A DNA stretch of 47,677 bases, from positions 2,748,473 through 2,796,149 of the forward strand of contig CP070670.1 of the NCBI GenBank assembly GCA_020351855.1, given 5' to 3'. Source of the DNA: Gemmatimonadota bacterium. Its GTDB lineage: Bacteria; Gemmatimonadota; Gemmatimonadetes; Palauibacterales; Palauibacteraceae. A model generated the notes under the pieces. It worked only from the letters and a program-made list of their open reading frames with translations, had not been told where the DNA came from and did no database searches. This document shows, one piece after another, positions 1-7,200 of the stretch. A program made the translations under genes and the position numbers. How positions within the stretch are numbered: the first letter of the stretch is position 1; each line of letters begins with the position of its first letter.

Positions 1-546
1 GACCAGCGCGAGACTGTCGGCCCTGAGGGTCGTGGAGAGCAGCGGATCGGGAAGCCAGCCGAGGGTGCTGAAGGCAGAGGAGGGGCGCACCCAGACGTCG
101 TAACCCTGCGCCTCCAGCTTCTCCGCATCGCGCAGCGCGTGATCGAAGTGAAAGTAGCCGCGGTACGGCACCCGACCGACGATCGGAAACCACCAGGTCT
201 TCCAGGTGAGCCGGAACTCCGGCGCGGCCGACACGACCAGGAGGAGCGTGTCCGAGCGGACGCGGGCGAAGCTGGTGAAGCTCTTGCCCGCGTCCAGCCC
301 GAGCTCGCGCACGGCGAACTCGCGGGCGTCCTCCACGAGACGGAGCTTGTGACGCAACGCGGGGTCCGTGGTGGTGTCGTGCACGACCTCGGGGATCGGG
401 CGACGGTCACGCAGGATCTTCGCCTCCTCCCAGCCTGCCCGCAAAACGTATCCGGGGGAACAGGCACCGAATATTGCGGGCAGCAGCGCGAGGCGGGCCG
501 ATGAGCCCGAGAGCTTGGAGCGCCAGGCTCTCTCCTTCGAGTTCAT
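1..546 (-). CDS. Predicted aminopeptidase (COG4324 / PF10023 family), N-terminal part, cut by window edge
   Basis: The reading frame is open from an ATG at 546 to the left edge, so the N-terminal 182 residues are visible and the C-terminus is lost. The product starts with a short basic and hydrophobic segment ending in FGAC, a plausible lipobox, which suggests an envelope lipoprotein. After it come landmarks I associate with the COG4324 predicted aminopeptidases: an ILRDRRPI segment near residue 48, a stretch like FAVRELGL, the TWWFPIVGRVPYRGYF block near residue 125, and STLGWLPDPLLST near residue 165. The metal-binding HExxH motif of the family would lie beyond the edge, so activity cannot be checked here. 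It is transcribed away from the small gene at 681, with 134 bases between them. Confidence 0.8.
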   Translation of the reverse strand, partial: MNSKERAWRSKLSGSSARLALLPAIFGACSPGYVLRAGWEEAKILRDRRPIPEVVHDTTTDPALRHKLRLVEDAREFAVRELGLDAGKSFTSFARVRSDTLLLVVSAAPEFRLTWKTWWFPIVGRVPYRGYFHFDHALRDAEKLEAQGYDVWVRPSSAFSTLGWLPDPLLSTTLRADSLALV

Positions 547-680
547 GCCTCCCTCCTACCAGCATCGCTGCGGGGGAGATCCCGGTTGCTGGGCACGCGA
601 ACCGCGTAGGGGAGCACGGGTATCCCAGAGTGTCCCTGTCCCCCAGCCACGGCACCATCGACAGGAGAGGCTCCGCTCCG

Positions 681-1025
681 ATGTCCAGGAAATCGGACCG
701 ATCTCCGCCCCCCGACGCGGACGCCGTCCGTGCGCAGCTGCTGCACCTGGCCAACCTGATCCGGCGGTTGGACGAGGAGGGGGCGCTCCTTCGCGCGATC
801 CCCCTGCTCCTGCGACGCCTGGGCGATCTCCGCCGCGTCCTGTTCGACTATGAGGTACGCGTCACCGAGCGACTTCTGCCGATCGAAGACCCGGTCGAGC
901 GGCAATCGCGCGACGTGGTCCGTGATGCCCGGGCCCGCGAGGAGGAGATGGCGGATGAGTGGGGGCGAGCCCTGGAGCTCGACGAGCCGGACGAGGGCGG
1001 GGAAGGAGTCGGCGGCGCCAGCTAG
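681..1025 (+). CDS. Hypothetical protein, 114 aa, charged and helical
   Basis: I do not recognise this family. An ATG at 681 follows a GGAGAGG ribosome-binding site at about 664-670. The frame stays open further upstream, but that extension overlaps the divergent aminopeptidase gene and has no ribosome-binding site. The protein has no signal peptide or membrane segment. It is rich in Arg, Glu and Leu: residues 12-60 carry Leu/Arg heptad-like stretches (LLHLANLIRRL, LLLRRLGDLRR) and the C-terminus is acidic (DEPDEGGEG). This looks like a small cytoplasmic helical protein. It converges on the DNA methyltransferase gene, whose stop codon lies 59 bases downstream. Confidence 0.55.
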   Translation: MSRKSDRSPPPDADAVRAQLLHLANLIRRLDEEGALLRAIPLLLRRLGDLRRVLFDYEVRVTERLLPIEDPVERQSRDVVRDARAREEEMADEWGRALELDEPDEGGEGVGGAS

Positions 1026-1084
1026 GCTCGAGCCGCCGGTTCGCCCGCGGCCGATCGGGCCCTCCGGTGCCTCGCCGGGGCGGC

Positions 1085-2176
1085 TCATGGCCGTTTCACG
1101 TAGTGCAGCTGCTCTCGGACACGGTCGCGCCGATACGTCCGGCCAGGGCCGTCGCCGTCGCTTCGATACCGCCGATAGTCCGTTCCGGTTCGCCGGTAGC
1201 TGTCGGCGTCCCCCGTCTCCCGCAGGACGTCCGCGATGACCTCCGGTGCCAGGAGTCCTTCGTCGTTGTAGCTGAGCAGGATGTGCCGGGCATCCGCCCG
1301 CCCGAGCAGCTCGCGGAGCGCCGCCTCGCAGCGGTCGCGCCGGCACCAGTCGGATCGAAGGTCCTCGTCGGGAATGAGTCCGGTCTTTCCGCGCAGCTCC
1401 GGCGGGTCGTCCCAGCCGGACGCGATGAGCTCGGGGATGTGATAGTAGGCGGGATACTGTCGCTCGTTGTATGGCGGATCCAGGTAGAGAAGGTCCATCG
1501 TCCCCACCGCTGCGACGCGGCCTGCCGCCTCTCCCCTGTGGGCCGTGCAGCGTCCCCCGCCGTTACGGCGCGAGGTCGGGCGAAGCTGGCGTAGCTCCAG
1601 CCTCCGGCACGCGTTGGGCTGCCAAGACTTGACGAAGGAGGCGTAGACCCCCGTGGTGTTGGCGACCCGGTCCGCCGCCTCGACGAGGGTGGCAAGGAGG
1701 AGCTGGCAGCGTGCCGGGTCGAGCAGTCCCTCGGCCCGCCATTCCGCGATGCGCTGGCGAATCGCGTCGATCAGGCCGGCGTTCTCCGGCGTGAAATACA
1801 TTCTCCCGTGGCGTCCGCCCGCCAGGCCGTCGGGGGAGTAGTGCTCGCTGATGAAGCCGTGTGCCGGCGGAAGGCCTTCCAACTCTCGCAGGATCGCCGC
1901 ATATGAGAGCCCTGGCCGCCCGCCTTGCTCGCCCGCACCGAGAGCCGACACCGGAAACCGCGGGGTGCGATCCAGCTCCACGTGCGTCACCTGCAGCGCG
2001 TACGAGAACGCCATCAGGTCCCCCGCATGGACCGTCCACCCCTGACGCTTGAGGGCGCGGCTCACGCTGGCGGTGCCGGCGAACGGGTCGCACGCCACGC
2101 CGACCGAGGGCTCAAGTCGGCGGACGACATCCAAGATGAACGGGACGAGGCGTGTCTTGTTGCCTATGTAGCGCAC
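1085..2176 (-). CDS. D12-class adenine-specific DNA methyltransferase
   Basis: The 363-residue protein starts with a GTG at 2176 and opens with RYIGNKTRLVPFI, the usual N-terminus of D12-class N6-adenine methyltransferases. The SAM-binding motif I is DPFAGTASVSRAL near residue 30, and the catalytic motif IV is DPPYNERQY near residue 233. YRRYRSD near the C-terminus fits motif VIII. Enzymes of this class move a methyl group from S-adenosylmethionine to N6 of adenine within a short target sequence. No restriction endonuclease gene lies beside it, so it looks like a solitary enzyme. It begins 13 bases after the stop of a small membrane protein gene and is probably the last gene of an operon headed by an ABC exporter. 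The target sequence cannot be read from the protein. Confidence 0.85.
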   Translation of the reverse strand: MRYIGNKTRLVPFILDVVRRLEPSVGVACDPFAGTASVSRALKRQGWTVHAGDLMAFSYALQVTHVELDRTPRFPVSALGAGEQGGRPGLSYAAILRELEGLPPAHGFISEHYSPDGLAGGRHGRMYFTPENAGLIDAIRQRIAEWRAEGLLDPARCQLLLATLVEAADRVANTTGVYASFVKSWQPNACRRLELRQLRPTSRRNGGGRCTAHRGEAAGRVAAVGTMDLLYLDPPYNERQYPAYYHIPELIASGWDDPPELRGKTGLIPDEDLRSDWCRRDRCEAALRELLGRADARHILLSYNDEGLLAPEVIADVLRETGDADSYRRTGTDYRRYRSDGDGPGRTYRRDRVREQLHYVKRP

Positions 2177-2189
2177 GGTCGGGACAGCG

Positions 2190-2435
2190 CTACGGCCCGC
2201 CCCCCGAGGACGGGCCGGGAGGTCCGATGAGGTCGGGCTTCGGGCCCAGGCTGAACCAGAAGAGACAGCCGATGATCGGGCACAGCAGCACGATGCCCGA
2301 CCAGAGGACCTTCTCCTTGCGGCTCGCTCGCGAGGCGAGCGTCATGCCGATAGCCCAGACATCGAGCACGACGAGTGCGGCCACCAGGACGATCCGGGTG
2401 TCCAGCCCGGAGACCGCGTAGAGCAGATCGCTCAC
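2190..2435 (-). CDS. Small membrane protein with a PLDc_N-like domain
   Basis: The 81-residue protein has two hydrophobic segments, at about residues 14-34 and 43-63, separated by a short basic loop. The order of an aliphatic helix, a charged loop and a second helix ending in FWFSLGPKP resembles the phospholipase D N-terminal (PF13396) small membrane proteins, which lack any catalytic HKD motif. The start is a GTG at 2435 whose last bases overlap the TGA of the ABC exporter gene (2432-2434), so the two are probably translationally coupled. A role as a helper of the exporter is possible, but nothing in the sequence shows it. Confidence 0.65.
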   Translation of the reverse strand: MSDLLYAVSGLDTRIVLVAALVVLDVWAIGMTLASRASRKEKVLWSGIVLLCPIIGCLFWFSLGPKPDLIGPPGPSSGGGP

Positions 2436-4429
2436 GAGACGGCGGCCGTCGGGCCGGCGAACTGCAGGTTGTGGAGACGGGCGTACAACCCGCCCCGCTC
2501 GAGCAATTCACGGTGCGTCCCGGATTCACGGATGCGACCGTGGTGGAGGACCAGGATGCGATCGGCGTTCTGTACGGTCGACAGACGGTGAGCGACGACG
2601 ATGCTCGTTCGTCCGCTCATCAGCTCCTCCAGCGCCCGCTCGATCTGGGCCTCGATCTCCGAGTCCACCGAGCTCGTGGCCTCGTCCAAGAGAAGCACCT
2701 GCGGATCGCCGGCCAGGGCGCGCGCGAAGCTGAGCAGCTGACGTTCGCCGACCGAGAGCTTGCTGCCGCGCTCGCCGAGTTCCTCGGCGTAGCCTCGCGG
2801 GAGACGCTCGATATGGCGGTTGATGCCGACGCGCCGGGCCGCCTCGCGCATGCGGACATCCGTGACCTCCGGGCGGACCAGCCTGATGTTCTCGCCGGCG
2901 GTGCCGGAGAACAGGTAGACGTCCTGGAGCACGAGGCCCATGTGCGAGCGGAGCTCGCGGGTCGAAATCTCCCGGATGTCCACTCCATCCAACAGGATGC
3001 GCCCTCGCTGGGGCTCGTAGAAGCGCATGATGAGGTTGATGATCGTGGATTTCCCTGCACCCGTCGCCCCGACGATCGCCAGCCGCTCGCCCGGCTCGGC
3101 GACGAAGCTCACGTCCTCCAGCACCCAGCCGGGCGCCCTCATCGCCGCCGGCGCCTCGGTCGGCATTGCCGCAGCGGCCAGCTCCACGAGCTTCGGTACC
3201 TCGACGTCCGCTGCCTCCGGCGTGTCCGGATCGTATCGGGCGGGCTCTTCGAGGGTGACCTCCGGCGGCTCCGCACCGCCCTCGGGGTCGGGAAGGGGCG
3301 GGGCGCCTCGCAGGGCCGGCGCCGGAGCGCTCCCGTAGTGGAACCACACCCCCTCGAACTCGATGCGTCCGCGAGCCCTTGGCGGAAGGTGAATCGGCGC
3401 CTCGGGCTCACGGATCCCCGGCTCCTCGTCCAGGAGGCGGAACACCCGCTCGGAGCTGGCCATGGCGTTCTGGAGGATGTTGTACTTTTCCGACAGGTCC
3501 TGGATCGGCCGGAAGAACCGCCGTGCATACTGCAGGAAGGCCGCGATGACGCCGATCGTCACGACTCCCTGGATCGCCTGTCCACCGCCGTACCAGATGA
3601 TCAGGGCGAGCGCCACCGAGGCCAGGAGCTCGACGATGGGAAAGAACAGGGCGTAGTAGGTGATCGATCTCAGGTGAGCTTCCAGATGATCCTCGTTGAG
3701 ATCCCGGAAGCGCTGCAGCGTCGGCCGCTCCGTTCGAAACAGCTGCACGACCGACATGCCGTTGATGCGCTCCTGCAGGAACGCGTTGATGCGGGCCAGA
3801 CGCAGCCGGATGTCGCGGTACGCCGCGCGCACCTTGGAGCGGAAAAGCCAGGCGGAGAGGAACACGACCGGAAGGACGGCGAAGGTGACCAGCGCCAGCC
3901 GCCAGTCCAGCGCGAGCATCGCGCCCACGATGAAGAGCACGGTGAAGACGTCGCCGAAGATCGTCACCACGCCGCTCGTAAACATCTCGTTGAGCACCTC
4001 CACGTCGCTGGTGACGCGGGTCATGGTGCGTCCCACCGGGTTCCGGTCGAAGTAGCTCAGCTGGAGGCGCTGGAGGTGGCTGAAGATCTCGCCCCGCAGG
4101 TCCTTCATCACCCGCTGGCCGATCCAGGTCGTGAGCAGGGTGCGGGCGTACTCCAGAGCTGCGGAGAGCGCCAACGCCAGCGCATAGACGACGGCGAGCA
4201 CGATGAGCAGGCGGTAGTCGGCCTCCGGGATGGCGTCGTCGATCGCGAGCTTCGTCAGCCACGGACCCACCAGCTCCAGCCCGGATGCGAGGATGAGCAT
4301 GAGGACGGCCACCACGACGTTCAGCCGGTAGGGCCGCAGGTACCCGAGAAGCCTTCGCATCAGCCGGGCGTCGTACGCCTTGCCGAGCGGCTCTTCCTCG
4401 CGGATCGGGCCTTCTGGAGCGATCTGCAT
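2432..4429 (-). CDS. ABC exporter, fused permease and ATPase (MsbA/MdlB type)
   Basis: The 665-residue half-transporter would export a lipid, drug or peptide across the inner membrane, working as a homodimer. Six membrane segments lie within about residues 25-330. The ATPase domain has an aromatic A-loop (VWFHY, about residue 363), Walker A GATGAGKST (about 450), signature LSVGER, Walker B VLLLDEATSS and H-loop AHRLS. About 67 Pro/Glu/Ala-rich residues are inserted between the A-loop and the strand leading to Walker A (about residues 367-433), where related exporters have only a short turn. The ATG at 4429 was chosen because the frame, although open to 5293, then overlaps the divergent TetR gene. 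It heads an operon with the PLDc_N-like protein and the methyltransferase. The substrate is unknown. Confidence 0.9.
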   Translation of the reverse strand: MQIAPEGPIREEEPLGKAYDARLMRRLLGYLRPYRLNVVVAVLMLILASGLELVGPWLTKLAIDDAIPEADYRLLIVLAVVYALALALSAALEYARTLLTTWIGQRVMKDLRGEIFSHLQRLQLSYFDRNPVGRTMTRVTSDVEVLNEMFTSGVVTIFGDVFTVLFIVGAMLALDWRLALVTFAVLPVVFLSAWLFRSKVRAAYRDIRLRLARINAFLQERINGMSVVQLFRTERPTLQRFRDLNEDHLEAHLRSITYYALFFPIVELLASVALALIIWYGGGQAIQGVVTIGVIAAFLQYARRFFRPIQDLSEKYNILQNAMASSERVFRLLDEEPGIREPEAPIHLPPRARGRIEFEGVWFHYGSAPAPALRGAPPLPDPEGGAEPPEVTLEEPARYDPDTPEAADVEVPKLVELAAAAMPTEAPAAMRAPGWVLEDVSFVAEPGERLAIVGATGAGKSTIINLIMRFYEPQRGRILLDGVDIREISTRELRSHMGLVLQDVYLFSGTAGENIRLVRPEVTDVRMREAARRVGINRHIERLPRGYAEELGERGSKLSVGERQLLSFARALAGDPQVLLLDEATSSVDSEIEAQIERALEELMSGRTSIVVAHRLSTVQNADRILVLHHGRIRESGTHRELLERGGLYARLHNLQFAGPTAAVS

Positions 4430-4506
4430 GGGGGCAACAATAGCACGGCCGCCCACTGCAGGCAGCAAGGCGCCGGCCGGCCCTGGCGCCGTGCGAGGGC
4501 GGGAGG

Positions 4507-4535
4507 TTGTCCGCGCTGCCACCGTCCGGTATAAT
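4507..4535 (+). promoter_or_regulatory. Sigma70-type promoter of the TetR-headed export operon
   Basis: TTGTCC at 4507-4512 and a perfect TATAAT at 4530-4535 are separated by 17 bases. Transcription would start near 4542, next to the ATG at 4544, so the message would be leaderless or nearly so. An imperfect palindrome, ATAC-AAAC-GTAT (4534-4545), lies across the expected start site and could be the regulator's operator. On the opposite strand TATTAT (4536 to 4531) overlaps the same box and might serve the divergent exporter, but no clear -35 partner was seen. Confidence 0.7.
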
Positions 4536-4543
4536 ACAAACGT

Positions 4544-5248
4544 ATGAATGATTCCCGCCTCGCCTCCGCTCCCCGCACGGATCGGGCAGCGTCCGGATCG
4601 GGAACTCCCGGCTCTGCAGGGACACGGGAGGCCCTGCGCGGAGCCGCCCGACGCCTCTTCGCCGCGCACGGCTATCGGGGGGCGTCGGTGCGGGCGATCA
4701 CGGGGGAGGCCAACGCGAACCTGGGCGCGGTCACGTACCACTTCGGCTCTAAGGCCGCGCTGTATCGAGTCGTGCTGGAGGAGACGCTGGCGCCGTTCCG
4801 CGCGAGGCTCCGGGCGGTAGCGAGCGAGGGCGGGCGGCCCCTCGAGAGGGTGCAGGCGTTCGTGCGGGCGTTCTTCGAGTATCTCTTCGAGCACCCCGAG
4901 CTGCGGAGCCTGGTGCTGCGGGAGCTCTCCTCGCAGGAGGCCCTGCCGGAGCCCGTGCTTCGGACCTTCCAGGCGAACTTCTCGCTGCTCACCGGGCTCA
5001 TCGAGGAGGGCCAGAGGACCGGAGAGATCCGGCCCGGCGACGCGGGCCTGCTCGCTCTGGCGACCGCCACCCAGCCCGTCGCTCTCAACCTGGTGCGGCC
5101 GGTGCTGGAACAGTCCGGGGCGGTGCGCTTCGAGAGCGCCGCTGCGCGTGAGCGGCTGGTGGAAAACGCGATCCGCTTCGTGGTCGCGGGCCTCGAGGAC
5201 CCCGGCCTCCGCAGCGGGGAACCAGGTGGAACAGTGGGGGCCTCGTGA
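4544..5248 (+). CDS. TetR/AcrR-family regulator, CecR (YbiH)-like
   Basis: The 234-residue protein is a probable ligand-sensing repressor. After about 25 disordered residues there is a TetR-type DNA-binding domain: a first helix with AARRLFAAHGYRGASVRAI, then ITGEANANLGAVTYHFGSKAALY around residues 48-70, the classic helix-turn-helix signature. The remainder (about residues 80-225) is helical and matches in length the C-terminal ligand-binding domain of CecR relatives. It is the first gene of an operon with a membrane fusion protein, two ABC ATPases and two permeases, the same set as E. coli ybiH-ybhGFSR, so it most likely controls its own operon. Its stop overlaps the next start (GTGA at 5245). 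The start lies directly behind a strong -10 box, with no Shine-Dalgarno sequence. Confidence 0.9.
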   Translation: MNDSRLASAPRTDRAASGSGTPGSAGTREALRGAARRLFAAHGYRGASVRAITGEANANLGAVTYHFGSKAALYRVVLEETLAPFRARLRAVASEGGRPLERVQAFVRAFFEYLFEHPELRSLVLRELSSQEALPEPVLRTFQANFSLLTGLIEEGQRTGEIRPGDAGLLALATATQPVALNLVRPVLEQSGAVRFESAAARERLVENAIRFVVAGLEDPGLRSGEPGGTVGAS

Positions 5249-6234
5249 GCCGTCGCCTGCCCGTCGTCGCCCTGATCGTGGCTCTCTCCGCACTGGCCAT
5301 CTGGCTGCTGGGGCGCCGAGGACCGGACGGCACGGAGATCACCGCCGCGGGGACGGCGGAGGCGCGGGAATCCGACCTCGGCTTTCGGACGTCGGGGCGG
5401 ATCGACCGCATCTCGGTGGACGAGGGTGACATGGTGACCGAGGGACAGCTGCTGGCGACGCTGGACAGCCGCGAGCTGGAGGCGGGGCTGGCGGTGGCGA
5501 GGGCACGGGTCGACGCCGCACGCGCGACGCTCGAGGAGCTCACCGAGGGCTTCCGGATCGAGGAGATCGAGCAGGCCCGCGCGACGCTGCGGGCAGCGGA
5601 ACGGCGGCTCCAGGACGCGCGGCGGGACCTGGAGCGCGCGACCAGCCTCTACGCCAGCGGCGCCATCAGCCGCCAGGCTCTGGACGATCGCGAGACGGCC
5701 GTCACCGTGCGCGAGTCCGAGGCTACGGCTGCCGCCGAGCGGCTGCGCCTGCTGGAGACGGGTGCCCGCGCCGAGCAGATCGACGCGCAGCGGGCCGCGC
5801 TGGCGGCGGCGCAGGCCGAGGTGAAGAGGGTGGAGGCCCTGCTCGAGTATGCCCGGATCACCGCTCCGAACGGCGGCGTCATCACGATCCGGCATCGCGA
5901 GCCGGGAGAGGTCGTCGCCGCAGGGCTCCCCGTGTTGACGCTGATGAACCCCGCGGACCGCTGGGTGCGCATCTACATCCGGGCCGATCGGGTGGGCCGG
6001 CTGTCGATCGGCCAGCGGGCCACGATCACCGCCGATGCGTATCCGGACCGCACCTATACCGGACACGTCGTGTTCATCGCCAGCGAGGCCGAGTTCACGC
6101 CCCGCGACGTGCAGACGACCGAGGAGAGGGTCAAGCTGGTCTACAGGGTGAAGGTGCAGATCGACGGCGATCCCTCCTTCGATCTGAAGCCCGGGCTCGC
6201 CGCCGACGTGCGGCTGGTCCCGGATCGCCCGTAG
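5245..6234 (+). CDS. HlyD-family membrane fusion protein, YbhG-like
   Basis: The 329-residue protein should be the periplasmic adaptor of the export system encoded downstream. An N-terminal membrane anchor (about residues 5-22, LPVVALIVALSALAIWLLG) is followed by a first half-lipoyl segment (GRIDRISVDEGDMVTEGQLLATLD, split by later sequence), a long coiled-coil hairpin at about residues 75-195 rich in Ala, Arg and Glu, and the second lipoyl half with ARITAPNGGVI. A beta-barrel region ends in LKPGLAADVRL. The start is a GTG that overlaps the regulator's TGA. The stop codon lies inside a perfect 10-bp inverted repeat that also reaches the ribosome-binding region of the next gene. I infer a drug-efflux or envelope-export role from the neighbours. 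Confidence 0.9.
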   Translation: MSRRLPVVALIVALSALAIWLLGRRGPDGTEITAAGTAEARESDLGFRTSGRIDRISVDEGDMVTEGQLLATLDSRELEAGLAVARARVDAARATLEELTEGFRIEEIEQARATLRAAERRLQDARRDLERATSLYASGAISRQALDDRETAVTVRESEATAAAERLRLLETGARAEQIDAQRAALAAAQAEVKRVEALLEYARITAPNGGVITIRHREPGEVVAAGLPVLTLMNPADRWVRIYIRADRVGRLSIGQRATITADAYPDRTYTGHVVFIASEAEFTPRDVQTTEERVKLVYRVKVQIDGDPSFDLKPGLAADVRLVPDRP

Positions 6235-6257
6235 GGTACCGGCCGGGACCCTACGGG
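6228..6257 (+). promoter_or_regulatory. Perfect inverted repeat between the HlyD and ATPase genes
   Basis: CCCGTAGGGT (6228-6237) is exactly complementary to ACCCTACGGG (6248-6257), with a 10-base loop that itself contains the palindrome CCGGCCGG. The left arm holds the TAG stop of the membrane fusion protein. The right arm enters the GGGGAAGG ribosome-binding region of the ATPase gene starting at 6265. No T-run follows, so it is not a typical terminator. It could limit translation of the ATPase or stabilise the upstream message. Confidence 0.6.
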
Positions 6258-6264
6258 GAAGGTC

Positions 6265-7200
6265 GTGGACAAGCCCGCCATCTCGATCCGGGGGCTCACC
6301 CGTCGGTTCGACGATCTCGTCGCCGTCCGGGATCTCAGCCTCGATGTGGCGTCGGGCGAACTTCTCGGACTGGTGGGTCCCGATGGGGCGGGAAAGACGA
6401 CGACCCTCCGGATGCTGGCCGGCGTGCTGCCCCCGAGCGAGGGCGACGCGATCGTTCTCGGCCAGTCGATTGCCACCCGCCCCGAGGCGATGAAGTCCGA
6501 TATCGCCTATATGTCGCAGCGCTTCGGTCTCTACCAGGACCTCACGGTGCGCGAGAACATCGAGTTCTACGCCGATCTGTACGCGGTCCCGCGCGTGGAC
6601 CTTCCAGACCGAATCGAGCGGCTGTACGCCTTCTCCCGGCTCGGGCCGTTCGAGCGGCGCCTGGCGGGCGACCTGTCCGGCGGCATGAAGCAGAAGCTCG
6701 GCCTGTGCTGCGCGCTGGTCCACCGGCCGCGGCTTCTCCTCCTGGACGAGCCGACGTTCGGGGTCGATCCGATCTCTCGCCGGGATCTCTGGCTGATCAT
6801 TCACGAGAGGATCGCGGGAGGCACGACGGCCATCGTGAGCACCGCGTACATGGAGGAAGCGGAGCGCTGCGACAGAGTCGCCTTTCTCCACGAGGGCCGG
6901 CTCGTCGGTCTGGACGAGCCGCGCGCGCTTCAGGGCTCCCTCGGGGCGGACGTCGTCGAGCTCGAGGTGGACCGGCCGAGGCAGGCGCTGGTCGAGCTGG
7001 CGCGCTCCCCCCTGGTGCGGAGTGCCACGCCCTTCGGGGACAGCCTGCGGCTCGTCCTGCGGCGGGAGGCTGACTGGTCTGCGGTGCGAGCCGCCCTCGA
7101 GGCCGCGGGGCTGCGCATCGCGCGGGCCGATGCCGCCCGTCCTTCGCTCGAGGATGTCTTCGTGGAGCTCGTGCGCCGCATGGACGAGGCCCGCCCATGA
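6265..7200 (+). CDS. ABC transporter ATPase 1 (equivalent to one half of YbhF)
   Basis: The 311-residue cytoplasmic ATPase would power the ABC-2 permeases encoded downstream. It shows Walker A GPDGAGKTT near residue 37, a Q-loop SQRFGLYQDLTV, signature LSGGMKQKL near residue 140 and Walker B LLLLDEPTFGVD. A threonine or tyrosine replaces the H-loop histidine: the usual STHYMEEA reads STAYMEEA here. That substitution could lower its ATPase activity, making the site degenerate beside the partner gene's intact one. The last 80 residues are the regulatory extension typical of drug-export ATPases. The start is a GTG at 6265 preceded by GGGGAAGG. The stop overlaps the start of the second ATPase (ATGA at 7197). 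Confidence 0.92.
   Translation: MDKPAISIRGLTRRFDDLVAVRDLSLDVASGELLGLVGPDGAGKTTTLRMLAGVLPPSEGDAIVLGQSIATRPEAMKSDIAYMSQRFGLYQDLTVRENIEFYADLYAVPRVDLPDRIERLYAFSRLGPFERRLAGDLSGGMKQKLGLCCALVHRPRLLLLDEPTFGVDPISRRDLWLIIHERIAGGTTAIVSTAYMEEAERCDRVAFLHEGRLVGLDEPRALQGSLGADVVELEVDRPRQALVELARSPLVRSATPFGDSLRLVLRREADWSAVRAALEAAGLRIARADAARPSLEDVFVELVRRMDEARP

Noticed and set aside
1026..1084. A terminator between the converging genes at 1025 and 1085
   Set aside because: The gap is GC-rich with short complementary stretches, but no stem with a T-run could be defended.
2375..4534. A 719-codon open frame on the plus strand opposite the ABC exporter
   Set aside because: The exporter has all ABC motifs on the other strand, and the antisense product is low-complexity Arg/Asp/His-rich.
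4430..5293. Extending the ABC exporter start 288 codons upstream to 5293
   Set aside because: The extension runs antisense through the TetR gene and has no ABC-like sequence. The ATG at 4429 gives the usual exporter N-terminus.
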